Assembly: GCA_028274465.1 (NCBI GenBank)
Contig: CM051458.1
Location: forward strand, 27,850,692 to 27,914,691
Origin: Plantago ovata
Lineage: Eukaryota; Streptophyta; Magnoliopsida; Lamiales; Plantaginaceae
Reading direction: 5' to 3'
Length of the DNA stretch: 64,000 nucleotides
Below are positions 43,794-56,952 of this stretch, piece by piece. The position numbers were made by a program, and so were the translations under genes. Numbering within the stretch: position 1 is the stretch's first letter; each line of letters begins with the position of its first letter. Below the pieces are notes generated by a model, which was not told the DNA's origin, made no database searches, and saw only the letters and a program-made list of their open reading frames with translations.

Positions 43794-44678
43794 ATGGAGA
43801 ACTTGCAAAAGATGGTTGATCACACCCAAAGTTTTCTCAAACGTTATGAAGAAGATTCTGAGAAGACTAGGGAGAGGCTTGATCGATTGGAAGAGAGCAC
43901 TAGGCTTGCCCATCAAAAGATGCAAGAGTTGATCGACCGAGGAGCAAGTAGGGAGCAAGGCAAGCTGCCTAGCAACACTGAGAAGTCGATGTCCATTACC
44001 TTGGTGGGTGATCTACCTGTCGAAATCACCATCAAGAAGGTTGCTAAGTGCGAGTGTTGCAAGGGGGAAGTGCCCCCACAGGCTAAGGAAGAAGAGAAGG
44101 ACCTTGGTTCTGACGAGAGTGAAGAGGAGCAAGAGGATCCCGAGCCACTCCCTCAAAGTTTCGATGTTAAGGTCGGGATTGGTGAGCTTGAAGATGTCCG
44201 TGCCACACTAGACACGGGATCCTACTCTAATGTGCTCCCAATAAATGTGTTTGAGAAGAGTAGCCTTGGAAAACTATCTGAGCATAAGGCTATTGTGCAA
44301 CTGGCAGATGGATCCTTTGTGAGACCCGAAGGCGTTGTGAAGAATGTATTGGTCAAGATTGGTGAAGCTTCTGTATACAACAATTTTGTAGTTATGCCGG
44401 CGTCTACACCTGGGATGGGGGATGTCGTTCTCTTAGGGCGAACGTTCTTGACTAAGCTACGCTCCGTGATAGACATCTACCGAAGGACTTGCACCATTGA
44501 GGTGGATGGCAAGCGGCATGTGTTGCGAGCCATATCTGATCCACCTGATCGCTTCAATGCTTCTCACGCTGTTAACTACTATGGTCTTGCTGTCTATGTT
44601 CATTCTTATTCACAGGTTCGTGGCATGAGGAGAAGATCCATGAAGGGGAAGTCTAGTACCCTCAAGAAGAAGAGCTAG
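43794..44678 (+). pseudogene. Protease region of element A
   Basis: A coiled-coil linker (KRYEEDSEKTRERLDRLEE) is followed by a Cys pair (KCECCKGE), an acidic stretch and the retropepsin-like ATLDTGSYSNVLP with VQLADGSFVRPEGVVKNVLV and GDVVLLGRTFL. The frame ends after a basic tail and no RT follows, so protease is the last pol domain in the element. Confidence 0.85.
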
Positions 44679-45032
44679 GTGCAAACCGGAGTCGAGTCAA
44701 GGACTTTAAACAATGGCGCTATTCGGGAGGCAACCCGGAGTTTTTATCGCTTTTTTACTGCTTTATTGCATGCATTCATACTTGAACAATTTGCTTTTCA
44801 TATGTGAATTTTTTCGTCTCTGTGTCGTATGTGCTTTTGTTTTTGTTTGAGTGAGCTTTTACGAGTGGTTTTATGAGTAAAATGGTTTTCGGGGACTTAA
44901 AAACCGCGTTTTTTCGTAAAGTTTCGTCTCCCCGCCTCAGGAGGTGGGGGGCGAATCGCCCCACGAGTCCAGAGAGCTCCGCGCTCTCTGGACGCGCGGG
45001 GCGATTCGCCCCACATGCGGGACGATTCGCCC
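44679..45032 (+). other. Spacer of element A with CpG palindromes
   Basis: Contains GGGAGGCAACCCGG (about 44728), a short hairpin typical of Athila-like internal regions and also present in element B (about 61290). A block of GGCGATTCGCC-type repeats (44945-45032) follows; the copia element inserted inside that block. Confidence 0.7.
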
Positions 45033-47117
45033 TGATAGTGTATATGTCCTAGAGACAGTCCTTACTAAGGGCATGGTGCCCTTATAGAGGACATATATGT
45101 ACTGTTACACAGGTCAACGTAATATAATATATGTTTGTTGCATTTTACTGTTGAGTATCGCTTTCATATTTGTATTACACAAGGCTGCAGCATGTCATAT
45201 CGTATTACTGTCTGTATTGATATTAAACATGTCCCCTCGGATAGATGACCTATCACACAGTTAGTGGGAGCTATGTGAGTTATCATCTATCCCAAACTCT
45301 CCCTAGTCGAGGATCATCTCGGATGCGGGGGTCTGAATGAACCAGACGAGACTAGCATGCGTGGAGGTTATACTTGTTGGAGCAAGTGTGAGCCGATCCC
45401 ACGGCCACGGAACGGATTGTTGGACAATCAAGGAACGTTCCCATAACTGCGCATAGTTGTTCGAAGAAGCTTTATCGAACAATGGAAGTACCCACCGGAC
45501 ACTTCCATCGATGTATACTCTACACCGAAGTGTCTATGGGAACCGGTAAGTTGTCGAAGTGATGCCATTCGTCCTTTGCACTTACAGGACTTTATCATCA
45601 AATTTGTTGCCCCATATCCTTGGTGGACCCGTCGATGTCAGCTCTGAATAAGCAACTGACCTAAGACACGATCCAGGATTATGGCTAAATACAAATGGGG
45701 GTGATAAGTGATTCTGTGAAGGATTCATCTCTCAAGTGTAGCACAGGAGAGCACTGCTCATAGTCTGCATAGTTGTGTTGGTAAAGTCACTGGCCAGTGC
45801 AAATGATATATTATGATGGTCATAAGTATATCTTAACCAAGCAACTCCCTGAGACGCCCGTGGATGTATTATTGGGATAGACACTTCATCGATCCTAGAT
45901 ACATTCGAGCAAGTCAGATGAAGGGACGTTACCATCGCCGCGTTGAGCGCAATAGGCTTCGCAACGAAAGGGTTAGCTTTGAGAAACCTCTCAAACGTCC
46001 TCACGTATTAATATTGCAAATGGAACCGTCTAGGAATTCCATGTTGCCTAGTCTAGGACTTGCTTAGTACGATGAGGCCTATGGGTCACACTATGTGGTG
46101 ATTCAGTCTATCAGAATATCCTTGAAGATGGAATCGCAATTAATTTGGAATTAATTGTGATTGATGGAATATAATTAATTTGGAATTAATTATAATACAT
46201 GGTGGCTCAATTAATGATTTGGAATTATTAATTGAATTGGGTAATTAATTGTATTTTATGTAAATACAATTAAAGATTATATTTTAGAAATATAATGGAG
46301 GTTCGATTAGAAAGGATATGTTAATTTAGAATTAACATATGCACTTGGGCAAAATCTACTTGGAGTTTGGATTGCCTTAGAAATATAAGTGGGTCCCAAA
46401 AGTGAGACCCACCTCCCGTAGGACTAGGCGCGCGCGCGCGCGTGGCTTGGTAGGGGAAGGAGTTCGACTCCTTCCTCTATTAGAAGTCCAAGGGATAAGT
46501 TAGATTTTCCTGATTGAGTTTTAATTTGATTGGGAATGAATCTAGACTTGATATTGATTTCCTTGTGCGATAAGAATTAGATTCTTATTCCTTTACGAAG
46601 TCTAATTGCTTATGCTTTAGGCTTCTATAGACTACTATATATAGTGGACTATTAGAGAGCTTTTACATAGACTTTTACACAGAGATTTCACAATCATTCT
46701 ACCCAGTTTTCTTAGAGAAAATAAAAGCTCTCCCCTCCTCCCTTAGCCACCTACGAGCGCGCCACCACCACCCGGAGGAATTGCCGCCCCGTCTTCTTGG
46801 TCACACAAAGAATATCCTAGCATTCTTCCGATAGGCTGTTCATCCGTGGATACCAAGGTTGAGGTTCTAGGAGCTGGAAACTAACTCTTATTGTCTTGCA
46901 GATATAAGGAGCATTGTAGATATCTTCGACTTCGACGAAGGAGAAGATACACCGGAGAATTACGAAGACTTGGAAGCTGCTTTGGAAGTAAGGTTAGTCT
47001 TCTAATTGATGTGTTTATATATATACGACATATGCATAATCAATTAACCTGTTGTTAAGAAATTTTTTGAAATTCCGCTGCGTACCCTAGGGGTAACTCT
47101 GACCGTATTTTCTTACA
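45033..47117 (+). repeat. 5' LTR of the copia element
   Basis: 2085 bp. It contains an alternating GC run (46427-46441), a TATATATAG TATA box near 46637, and a polypyrimidine CTCCCCTCCTCCC stretch near 46730. Confidence 0.95.
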
Positions 47118-47118
47118 G

Positions 47119-47130
47119 TGGTATCAGAGC
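47119..47130 (+). other. Primer-binding site of the copia element
   Basis: TGGTATCAGAGC, initiator-Met type, one base after the LTR. Confidence 0.93.
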
Positions 47131-48632
47131 CAGGTTAATTGATTACGTATATACGTATATATATTGTATGATTTTGTAGATATGTGGATGCAATTGATTC
47201 TATGATAAATTCGATTTTCAAAAGTTTTTTTTTTATATAAATTTAGAATTTATATTTTTCAAAAAAAAAATAATAATTATTAAAATATATATATATTTTT
47301 TCGACCGGGCCGCCTGCGCGACGCAGGCGGCGGCCGCAGGCGCCCGGAGCCTGGGGCGTCGGGCGCCTGCACCCGCGGCGCCGGGGGGACGGGACTGTCC
47401 CACGATTTCAAAAAAAAAAAAAAAAAATTTATATATATTTTCGGGTTAGACCCAAAATCGAATTTTGAAAGTTTTGAGGATATAATTTTATATTTGGAAT
47501 ATAAATATGATTTAATTGTAATTGTTTTAAACTAGAGGCGTTAAATTTAATTAGTAAAAGGTTAAAGGGCTTATTTGTAATTTATCAATTTATTGTTTAT
47601 TGCAAATTAGTCCGTCTACTTTCGAATTTTAGATTTAACACCTCCAAGGTTTTTAAAATAACAATTAAGTCCTTCGGATTTTTGAAAATTGCTACTTGGT
47701 CAATAGAATTTTCGAATATTCAATCTAGTCCAAATTTTCAATTATTTCATAGAGATTATAAGTATGGGATTATAATTTTCATCATGAAATTATGAAGTCA
47801 TTTGTCATCCACATAGGCTACTACTTGTTTCATATGCTCAATATGCTATTGTTTGACAATGCATGTTTAAATACCATGTTTTTACATTCCGTTCGACCGC
47901 TATGCATGCGAGGGTAGGCGGCGCCCTCTTATATGTCGGACCGCATATTTATGTATGGGTAGGCGGCACCCATTATGTGCTTGACCGCGTTTAGAACTAG
48001 AATGGATAGGCGGCATCTATTACGTGTAGACCGTTCATGCATGATGGGTAGGCGGCGCCCTTATTTGTTTGTAGATAACTGATAACAACCCTCAAGCTAC
48101 AAGCCCCAACCAATATAAGTACAAAAGTATATATATGTATGTATTTCTGAGATGCTTTCCATAGGGTGCTTTAATTCTGAACTTTCATTGCGTTTTCTTG
48201 TATTGGCGACCTCGTCTTACAGACTCGCAGTAATCGTCAGATTAGAGTAAGCCTATGGTTATGACTTACTGCATATTGTATCTAGCGACCTCGATAGGTA
48301 CAATATGTAGGGCATCGGGTTAAATTAGATTTAACAACCAAGAGTTGCGTGACGCAATTGGATAGTCTTACTAGTCCTACCGGTCATATTATGCTATGCG
48401 ACCAGCCCCCGTTGAAGTATGACATAATATGGATTTGGATCTTGGCCACTACGGTAACTTGTTGGACATTACTTGTATGTTTGTTGTGGGGGCAAGCATA
48501 TGTGAAAATAGTGGGAGCTAAAGAGCTAAAGGACCTTATTGTTTAGTTATGTTGACTGTGTATCTAGAAATAATATTTCAATAGTTGATTTATTGTTTTC
48601 GTTCTATATTATTTCTCCTTAGAATATTATAT
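47131..48632 (+). other. Untranslated leader of the copia element
   Basis: 1.5 kb without coding sequence. An isolated GC-rich island (47304-47403, with CGGCGGCCGCAGGCGCCCGG) sits between A/T runs. A four-copy tandem repeat lies at 47895-48068. Such a long structured leader may hold packaging or translation signals. Confidence 0.6.
47895..48068. repeat. Four tandem units of about 43-46 bp in the copia leader
   Basis: Each unit starts GACCG(C/T) and contains GGGTAGGCGGC(G/A)CCC or a variant followed by TTAT. Units start near 47895, 47939, 47983 and 48029. Confidence 0.85.
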
Positions 48633-49370
48633 ATGGTGATACCGTCCTCCGAGCTTGTTGCCAACTTGGAGTTGCAAAAGCTAACAGGACCAAACTACGT
48701 GGATTGGATCCATGAGGTGCGAAAGGTGCTATGGTACAATGAGGTTGAGTACGTCTTGGAGGAACCTATCCCTCCACCTCCCACTGAATTCACTACGGCA
48801 ACCTATGGTTGCTATTATGAATTGGAAGTGGAAAGGGCCGAGTTTGTAAAGAACTTGTTGCTGAATGCTATGTCTGACAATATGGTTGGACCATGTCGAG
48901 ACAAAGAATCATATGAGATTGTGAAATATCTCTCCTCATTCTTGGATGCTCCAAGGATGTGTGAAGGGTTCGAAGCTATCAAGATCATGCTTATCAAAAG
49001 GCTTGGGACAGAAGAGCTGTCGCCTGAACAAGTTAAGTCATTGATTGACTTTCTCTTACAACTTGTTGGATATGGCTTAGAGCTAGAAGCTAAGGCTTTC
49101 ATTATCTTGATCGTGCAAAGATTGTTGCAATCTATTCACAATCCCAATGTTGGGGTAGCAACAGAGTTAATTGCTGAGAGACCCATTGCCAACAAATTCC
49201 CAAGGGTCAATCGTAGACCCAAAAGGAAGAGGGGTGGCAAGAATGGGCGCTATCGTAGGATGGCTGAATTTCGACTTAGGATCGAAATTTGTCTCTATTG
49301 CAAACTCAAGGGCCACTGGAAGAAAGATTGCCCTAAGCTTAGGGCAGATCAAGCTAAGAAGTCATCGGCT
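48633..49370 (+). pseudogene. gag region of the copia element
   Basis: Starts MVIPSSELVANLELQKLTGP with the copia gag block NYVDWIHEVRKVLWYNEVEY. The zinc knuckle CLYCKLKGHWKKDC (CX2CX4HX4C) lies at about 49293-49334. Confidence 0.9.
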
Positions 49371-51000
49371 TCTGGCTCAGGTATGTTTGTTATTGAAATG
49401 AACATGACTACTTTTGACTCCAATGGTTGGGTATTAGATACAGCCTGTGGCTCACACATTTGTAATAATGTGCTGGGGCTATTGATCACAGGCTAGTCAA
49501 GCAAGGTGAAATCGACTTGCATGTTGGGAACGGCAATCCAGTTGAAGCCAAACGCGTTGGACGCAGCAAGATAGATTTACCTTCGGGACAATGTTTAGAA
49601 CTTGATAATGTTTATTTTGTTCCATCCATTGTCAGGAATATTATTTCCATTCCATTGTTGAACAATATGGGTTTTTCCTTTCGATTTGCGAATAATACTT
49701 GTTATTTTTCATTAAATGATCAGTATTATGGAAAGGCTCACTTGGTGAACGGTTTATATATTTTGCAAAGTAGTCTACCTTTATTTCAAATACATAACAA
49801 ACAATCGTCTTCAAGTAAGAAGAATAATCCATCTTATCTGTGGCATTGTCGGCTAGGCCATATCAATGAAACACGTATTCAAAGACTAAGGAAGTTGGAC
49901 TACTTAGAACCATTTGATTTTGAATCATATGGTACATGTGAATCTTGTGTTAAGGGTAAGATGACGAACAAACCTTTTGTTGGACAAGGTGTTCGTGCCA
50001 CTCGCTGCTTAGAGCTCATACATACCGATGTATATGGACCGTTTAAGGTCCATGCGCGTGGGGGTTATCCTTACTTCGTTACCTTTATTGACGATTTCTC
50101 AAGGTATGGATATATTTATCTTATGAAAAATAAATCCGAGACCTTTGGGAAATTCAAGGAGTTTAGGAATGAGGTCGAGAATGAATTGAACCTAAGGATA
50201 GTCACTCTTCGATCAGATCGAGGAGGTGAATACCTTAGTGAAGAATTTATCGATTACTTGAAGGAAAATGGAATTCAATCGCAATGGACTCCTCCTGGAA
50301 CACCACAGTTAAATGGTGTGTCTGAGAGGAGGAATCGAACCCTATTAGACATGGTAAGATCAATGATTGGATTCTCGACTCTTCCAAAGTATCTGGGGGA
50401 TATGCACTACAAACTGCAATCTACATTCTGAACCGTATACCATCTAAATCAGTGGAGAAAACTCCTTACGAGTTGTGGAAGGGAATGAAGCCTTCGCTAG
50501 GCTATCTTAGACCTTGGGGCTGTCCTGCGATAGTCAAGCTGATGCTCACTGATAAGTTACATGCCAAGGGTGTCAAAGTATTTTTCATAGGCTATCCTCG
50601 TCAGACGAGAGGCTATGAATTCTATCATGCTGAAGATCACAAGGTGATCGTATCTAGAAACGTGAAGTTTTTAGAAGCTGAATACCTCGAAGAAGAGAGG
50701 TTAGATGACATGATAGAACTTGAAGAAATTCAAGACTTTGACACGCGCGAACATGAGGTCTCTAAATCTTCTGATTTGGACTCAAGTTCAGTGGGAGCTT
50801 TCGAAGCAGACAAGCGTGATGATATGACACTTGCTAGGCATGTCATTGTCAGTGGGAGTCCTGTGATTAGATCAACAGTTGAAACCACACCAATAGAACC
50901 TGTTGTCAACCAACATGTGCAACAAGTTGCACAAGAGCAGCCTCCCGAAAGGGGACAGGGTCGCGCCCAGCGATCAGCTGCATCAGTACCCACTGATAAT
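49371..51000 (+). pseudogene. Protease and integrase region of the copia element
   Basis: Protease NGWVLDTACGSHIC. Pre-integrase LWHCRLGHINETRIQRLRKL and CESCVKGKMTNKPF. The integrase triad is at LELIHTDVYGPF, LRSDRGGEYLSEEF and PQLNGVSERRNRTLLDMVRS. The C-terminal part has RPWGCPAIVKLM and FFIGYPRQTRGYEF. Confidence 0.9.
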
Positions 51001-52723
51001 GTTCGTGTTACACGAAGCCAGAAATGAAAAGCACCAGAACAAGTCGAGCTCCGTAGGTCGAAGAGGATCCTAAAAGGACCTCAGAAGCAAAGCCTTATGA
51101 TAGAAGACATCAGTGAATTTGATGTCGGTTTATCAGATTGGGAAGATCCCGAGACCTACAAAGAGGCAATAATTGATATTGACTCAGACAAATGGCTAGA
51201 GGCCATGGAATTAGAAATGGATTCAATGTACCAGAACCAAGTTTGGAACTTGGTAGACTTGCCCCAAGGGGTTAGACCAATTGGGTGCAAATGGGTCTTT
51301 AAACGAAAGACAGATGCCGATGGCAAGGTACAAACGCACAAAGCTAGGCTTGTGGCAAAAGGCTACACGCAAAGGTATGGCATCGATTATGATGAAACCT
51401 TTTCACCGGTAGCAAAATTGAAGTCCATTCGAATTCTACTTGCGATAGCTGCCTACTATGATTATGAAATCTGGCAGATGGATGTAAAGACAGCCTTCAT
51501 CAATGGCAACCTTGAGGAAGAGGTCTATATGGTACAGCCGGAAGGTTTTATTAGCAAAACCAGGCCAACTGCTGTATGCAAATTACAAAGATCCATCTAT
51601 GGGCTAAAGCAAGCGTCAAGGAGCTGGAATATCCGCTTTGATGAAGCTGTCAAATCGTTTGACTTCATCAGAAGCAAGGAAGATCCATGTGTCTATGCGA
51701 GACACAGCGACAAAGGAGTTGTTTTCATGATCATTTATGTGGATGACATTTTGATCATGAGAAACAATGTCTCTATGCTAGAAGAGACTAAAGTTTGGTT
51801 ATCAAGTACCTTCTCAATGAAGGACTTGGGTGAAGCGAACTACATCCTAGGGATCAAGATCTTTAGAGATAGATCCAAGAGGATGTTAGGAATGACACAG
51901 ACCACCTACATCGACCAAATACTGAAGCGTTATAAGATGGACGACTCAAAGAGAGGCTTTCTCCTAGATAGGCATGGGAATTGTCTTATCAGTTAAGGAT
52001 GGTCCTAAAACTGATGAAGAAAGAAATGCAATGAGTCGTGTGCCCTATGCTTCGGCAGTAGGGTCTATAATGTATGCAATGAATTGCACAAGGCCCGATG
52101 TGGCATATGCGCTTAGTGTCACTTGTCGGCACCAACAGAATCCAGGAGTACCTCACTGGACTGCTATGAAGAACATTCTTAAGTACCTTAGACGGACTAA
52201 AGAGATGTTCTTGGTGTTTGGTGGAGAACCAGAATTAAAGATGTCTGGGTATGTCGACGCTGGATTTGAATCAGATCCTGATGACTCAAAGTCACAGACA
52301 GGATACGTATTCAAATTGAACGGAGGAGCTGTCTGTTGGAAGAGTTCTAAGCAAGCCAAGGTTGCTGACTCATCCACAGAAGCCGAGTACATTGCTGCAT
52401 TAGAAGCATCGAAAGAAGTTGTCTGGATTTCAGAGTTCTTGAAGGAATTGAGGGTTGTTCCTGCTCCCAGTCCAATAACGATTTATTGTGACAATACGGG
52501 CGCCGTCGCTCAAGCTAGGGAGCCTAGGTCTACAAACAAGAACAAACATGTACTTAGAAAATATCACGTTATACGTGAGATTATAGATAGAGGAGAAGTT
52601 AGTATAGAACGTGTCTCCACCACGGACAACGTGGCAGATCCTTTCACTAAGGTCTTATTAGTGGAAGTCCACTTAAGACATTATGCTAATCTGGGCATTA
52701 GGCAAAAAGGTGACTGGCTCTAG
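51001..52723 (+). pseudogene. Reverse transcriptase and RNase H region of the copia element
   Basis: RT motifs: QMDVKTAFINGNLEEEVYMV, SIYGLKQASRSWNIRF and the catalytic IIYVDDILIM. RNase H: GSIMYAMNCTRPDVAYALSV, WKSSKQAKVADSSTEAEYIA and KHVLRKYHVIREIIDRGEV, ending with ADPFTKVL. Confidence 0.92.
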
Positions 52724-52726
52724 TCC

Positions 52727-52737
52727 AAGTGGGAGAT
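52727..52737 (+). other. Polypurine tract of the copia element
   Basis: CAAGTGGGAGAT directly precedes the 3' LTR; AAGTGGGAGA is a common copia PPT. Confidence 0.88.
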
Positions 52738-54808
52738 TGATAGTGTATATGTCCTAGAGACAGTCCTTACTAAGGGCATGGTGCCCTTATAGAGGACATA
52801 TATGTACTGTTACACAGGTCAACGTAATATAATATATGTTTGTTGCATTTTACTATTGAGTATCTCTTTCATATTTGTATTACACAAGGCCGCAGCATGT
52901 CATATCGTATTACTGTCTGTATTGATATTAAACATGTCCCCTCGGATAGATGACCTATCACACAGTTAGTGGGAGCTATGTGAGTTATCATCTATCCCAA
53001 ACTCTCCCTAGTCGAGGATCATCTCGGATGCGGGGATCTGAATGAACCAGACGAGACTAGTATGCGTGGAGGTTATACTTGTTGGAGCAAGTGTGAGCCG
53101 ATCCCACGGCCACGGAACGGATTGTTGGACAATCAAGGAACGTTCCCATAACTGCGCATAGTTGTTCGAAGAAGCTTTATCGAACAATGAAAGTACCCAC
53201 CGGACACTCCCATTGATGTATACTCTACACCGAAGTGTCTATGGGAACCGGTAAGTTGTCGAAGTGATGCCATTCGTCCTTTGCACTTACAGGACTTTAT
53301 CATCACATTTTTTGCCCCATATCCTTGGTGGACCCGTCGATGTCAGCTCTGAATAAGCAACTGACCTAAGACACGATCCAGGATTATGGCTAAATACAAA
53401 TGGGGGTGATAAGTGATTCTGTGAAGGATTCATCTCTCAAGTGTAGCACAGGAGAGCACTGCTAATAGTCTGCATAGTTGTGTTGGTAAAGTCACTGGCC
53501 AGTGCAAATGATATATTATGATGGTCATTAGTATATCTTAACCAAGCAACTCCCTGAGACGCCCGTGAATGTATTATTGGGATAGACACTTCATCGATCC
53601 TAGATACATTCGAGCAAGTCAGATGAAGGGACGTTACCATCGCCGCGTTGAGCGCAACAGGCTTCGCAACGAAAGGGTTAGCTTTGAGAAACCTCTCAAA
53701 CGTCCTCACGTATTAATATTGCAAATGGAACCGTCTAGGAATTCCATGTTGCCTAGTCTAGGACTTGCTTAGTACGATGAGGCCCTATGGGTCACACTAT
53801 GTGGTGATTTAGTCTATCAGAATATCCTTGAAGATGGAATCGCAATTAATGTGGAATTAATTGTGATTGATGGAATATAATTAATTTGGAATGAATTATA
53901 ATACATGGTGGCTGGAATTATTAATTGAATTGGCTAATTAATTGTATTTTATATAAATACAATTAAAGATTATATTTTAGAAATATAATGGGGGTTCGAT
54001 TAGAAAGGATATGTTAATTTAGAATTAACATATGCACTTGGACAAAATCTACTTGGAGTTTGGATTGCCTTAGAAATATAAGTGGGTCCCAAAAGTGGGA
54101 CCCACCTCCCGTAGGACAAGGCGCGCGCGCGCATGGCTGTGTAGGGGAAGGAGTTCGACTCCTTCCTCTATTAGAAGTCCAAGGGATAAGTTAGATTTTC
54201 CTGATTGATTTTTAATTTGATTGGGAATGAATCTAGACTTGATATTGATTTCCTTGTGCGATAAGAATTAGATTATTATTCCTTTACGAAGTCTAATTGC
54301 TTATGCTTTAGGCTTCTATAGACTACTATATATAGTGGACTATTAGAGAGCTTTTACATAGACTTTTACACAGAGATTTCACAATCATTCTACCCAGTTT
54401 TCTTAGAGAAAATAAAAGCTCTCCCCTCCTCCCTTAGCCACCTACGCGCGCGCCACCACCACCCGGAGGAATTGCCGCCCCGTCTTCTTGGTCACACAAA
54501 GAATATCCTAGCATTCTTCTGATAGGCTGTTCATCCGTGGATACCAAGGTTGAGGTTCTAGGAGCTGGAAACTAACACTTATTGTCTTGCAGATATAAGG
54601 AGCATTGTAGATATCTTCGACTTCGACGAAGGAGAAGATACACCGGAAAATTACGAAGACTTCGAAGCTGCTTTGGAAGTAAGGTTAGTCTTCTAATTGA
54701 CGTGTTTATATATATACGACATATGCATAATCAATTAACCTGTTGTTAAGAAAATTTTTGAAATTCCGCTGCGTACCCTAGGGGTAACTCTGACCGTATT
54801 TTCTTACA
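52738..54808 (+). repeat. 3' LTR of the copia element
   Basis: 2071 bp, nearly identical to the 5' LTR, ending TTCTTACA directly before the second target-site copy. Confidence 0.95.
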
Positions 54809-55611
54809 CGTCCCGCACGGGGCGACTCGCCCCGCGTCACTGCAGAGAAGAAAAATGGGGTTTGCCCCCCATTTCTCTCATTTTTCTTCATCTCCTTCAT
54901 CTTACTCCAAAAAATTCCCAATTTTTCAAAATATCTTCAATTCTTCATAACTTCTTCATTATTCAATCAAATTGTGTGTTCTTTTGCTTCAATCGAAGCC
55001 CGTTACGTGCCCTTTCTTTTCAGCCGAATAAATTTCTTCCTAGTTCATTCAATCTTCGGATTTGAGGTAATCTCACATGAACCCTAATTTTTCAAATTTG
55101 AGGGTTTTTTGATTTATGCTTCAATTAAGCTTGTATGATATATGGGTTGATGATTTGTGTGATTAGAAACGTTATTCACTATCAATTGCATGTTCAATTA
55201 GGCTTGGTTTGTTGGTTTGAGATTTTTGCTATTAGATGATATATCTTGTTAGGCAATGTATCTTTTACTTTCATTCCATGTTTAAAACTTGTGTTTGTTG
55301 ATATGATAATGATGGGTGTAATGGTAGAATGCATGATTGATGAAGTTGAGGCTTTATGATGTTAGATTTTTGTTACAATGGTATGAATTGAGCCTAGTGA
55401 TTCAAGGCATTTGTTGTCTAGCAAGAGCATAATGTGATATGTGATTGTAGTAGTTACATTGATATGTTGCATGATGAAGTAGCTAGACTAGACATTGGGT
55501 TTTTGAGGAGTTCGAATGTTGTAGATATCGCTCGTTTGTTCGCTCGTACATTTGCATTTGCATAAGTCTGTTTTGTGTCATACAAGATACTAATTGCTGT
55601 TTGTAGGAATC
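54809..55611 (+). other. Element A internal region before its second ORF
   Basis: Continues the CpG palindrome spacer for about 30 bp and then becomes AT-rich leader-like sequence with a donor-like TTTGAGGTAATC near 55064 and an acceptor-like TGTTTGTAG near 55605. It may be an intron of a subgenomic message for the second ORF. No coding evidence within it. Confidence 0.5.
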
Positions 55612-56952
55612 ATGGCTCCAAGAGGATCAAGGAAAGCTAGCTCGAGCAAGAAGGGAAAGGGGGTAGCATCAAGCTCCCAACCTTCTCACGACTTGTACGA
55701 GTTGTCTCTAGCTGCGATAGATGTCCGACAAAGGCTCGAAGCGGAGCTAGCCCAAGGTGGGAGATTGATCATACCAGACAGGCGGATTGATATTCTGGAT
55801 GAGGTAGCTCAAACGGCAGGGTACAGGACGCTCTCCCGATTGGCGACAAAAAGGAATTGGGTTTGGTATAGTTCAAACAGATTCAAGGGGTACGACATGA
55901 GCCTCCTCCAAGAGTTCTACGCTGGATTCACTGATCTTGAGGAGAAGGAGGGGGTACTAGTTCGAGGCCTAATAGTACCATGGACGCCAGAAACAATTTC
56001 TTCATTCATCCATTTTGGGCAACGGGAGTTCACATGGAGAAACCATGCCTACGAGTATTCGAGGGCCTCTAGGGGGATAGGAAGATACATTACGGACGTG
56101 ATCTGCAACAGGGAGTACAGGTATCCAGAAACCGGAGCAGAACCTGCACGGATCCGTCAGAGCGACCTTAGCATCGAGGCTAAGGTGATGATGAAATTCT
56201 GCATCTTCAACTTGATCCCTAGGAAGAATGACACCTAGATACAGCCAAATTACGCCGAGCTCCTCTACTGCTTGATAGACAAGCATCGCATCGACGTCGG
56301 TCACATCATGTATGAGGAGTATGAGCGCCACTGGGAAAAGAAGAAGAAGCTCTTCATCTTTCCGAGCTTCATCACTGCCTACTGCAAATATTACGGGGTC
56401 GAGGACATTGATGAGGGGGATTGCGAGGTCGTTGCCCTTTCACCCTCGACTATTGATGTACAACTTGCTAGGTATCAAATGAAGAACCCCACGGCTTCCG
56501 CTGCTGATGTGGAAGCACCCTTCCGACCGTCCGATTCGGATAATGAAAATGACTATGAGGATGCTATGGAAGCTGATAATGGCCAAGCCCCTATCCCAGA
56601 TATTCCCTTTCTCCATAGGGCACCACATGCACCGCCTCGAGCACCACATGGGTCTAGGGGTATTGACTTCTCTGAATTCCGGGCCTACCTCGATGACCGT
56701 TTCGATAGAGTTGATGATAGTGCTGCAGCCTTGACCACTTCTGTCCAAGGGCTGCAACAAGACCTCGACGGGCACATTGCCCAGCGCAACCGCGATTGGG
56801 AGATATTTGAGGAGCATCGCCGTGAGGATAGGCAAGAAAGGTGGGAGCAACAACAGCTCATTCAGCAGCAACAAGAGGCTCTACAGCGGTCCAATGATCT
56901 CCTGTCTGATATGTGGAGGGACTATTATGGGGATTATAATCCCGATGACTAG
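55612..56952 (+). pseudogene. Second ORF region of element A (Athila-type 'putative plant transposon protein')
   Basis: Starts MAPRGSRKASSSKKGKGVAS, a basic Ser-rich head. A globular domain follows (LLQEFYAGFTDL, VLVRGLIVPWTPETISSFIH) that resembles the plant transposon domain found in the extra ORF of Athila elements (Pfam Transposase_32, from memory). The tail has a Pro-rich linker and a long Glu/Gln/Arg coiled coil (QQQLIQQQQEALQRSNDLL). No transmembrane segment seen, so 'envelope' is not supported. Element B lacks this part. Confidence 0.7.

Larger units (their letters stand above)
45033..54808 (+). mobile_element. Full-length Ty1/copia element inserted in element A
   Basis: LTRs 45033-47117 and 52738-54808 (TGATAGTGTAT to TTCTTACA), PBS, gag, protease, integrase, RT, RNase H and PPT, all in copia order, 9776 bp. 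Flanking 5 bp are CGCCC and CGTCC, a target duplication with one later change. The LTRs differ by roughly 1-2% by eye, so this is the youngest layer of the nest. Mostly preserved, with a few breaks in the coding region. Confidence 0.95.

Noticed and set aside
45732-46067. ORFs on both strands inside the copia LTR, repeated at 53437-53772
   Set aside because: They lie in a long terminal repeat and appear in both copies simply because the LTRs are nearly identical.
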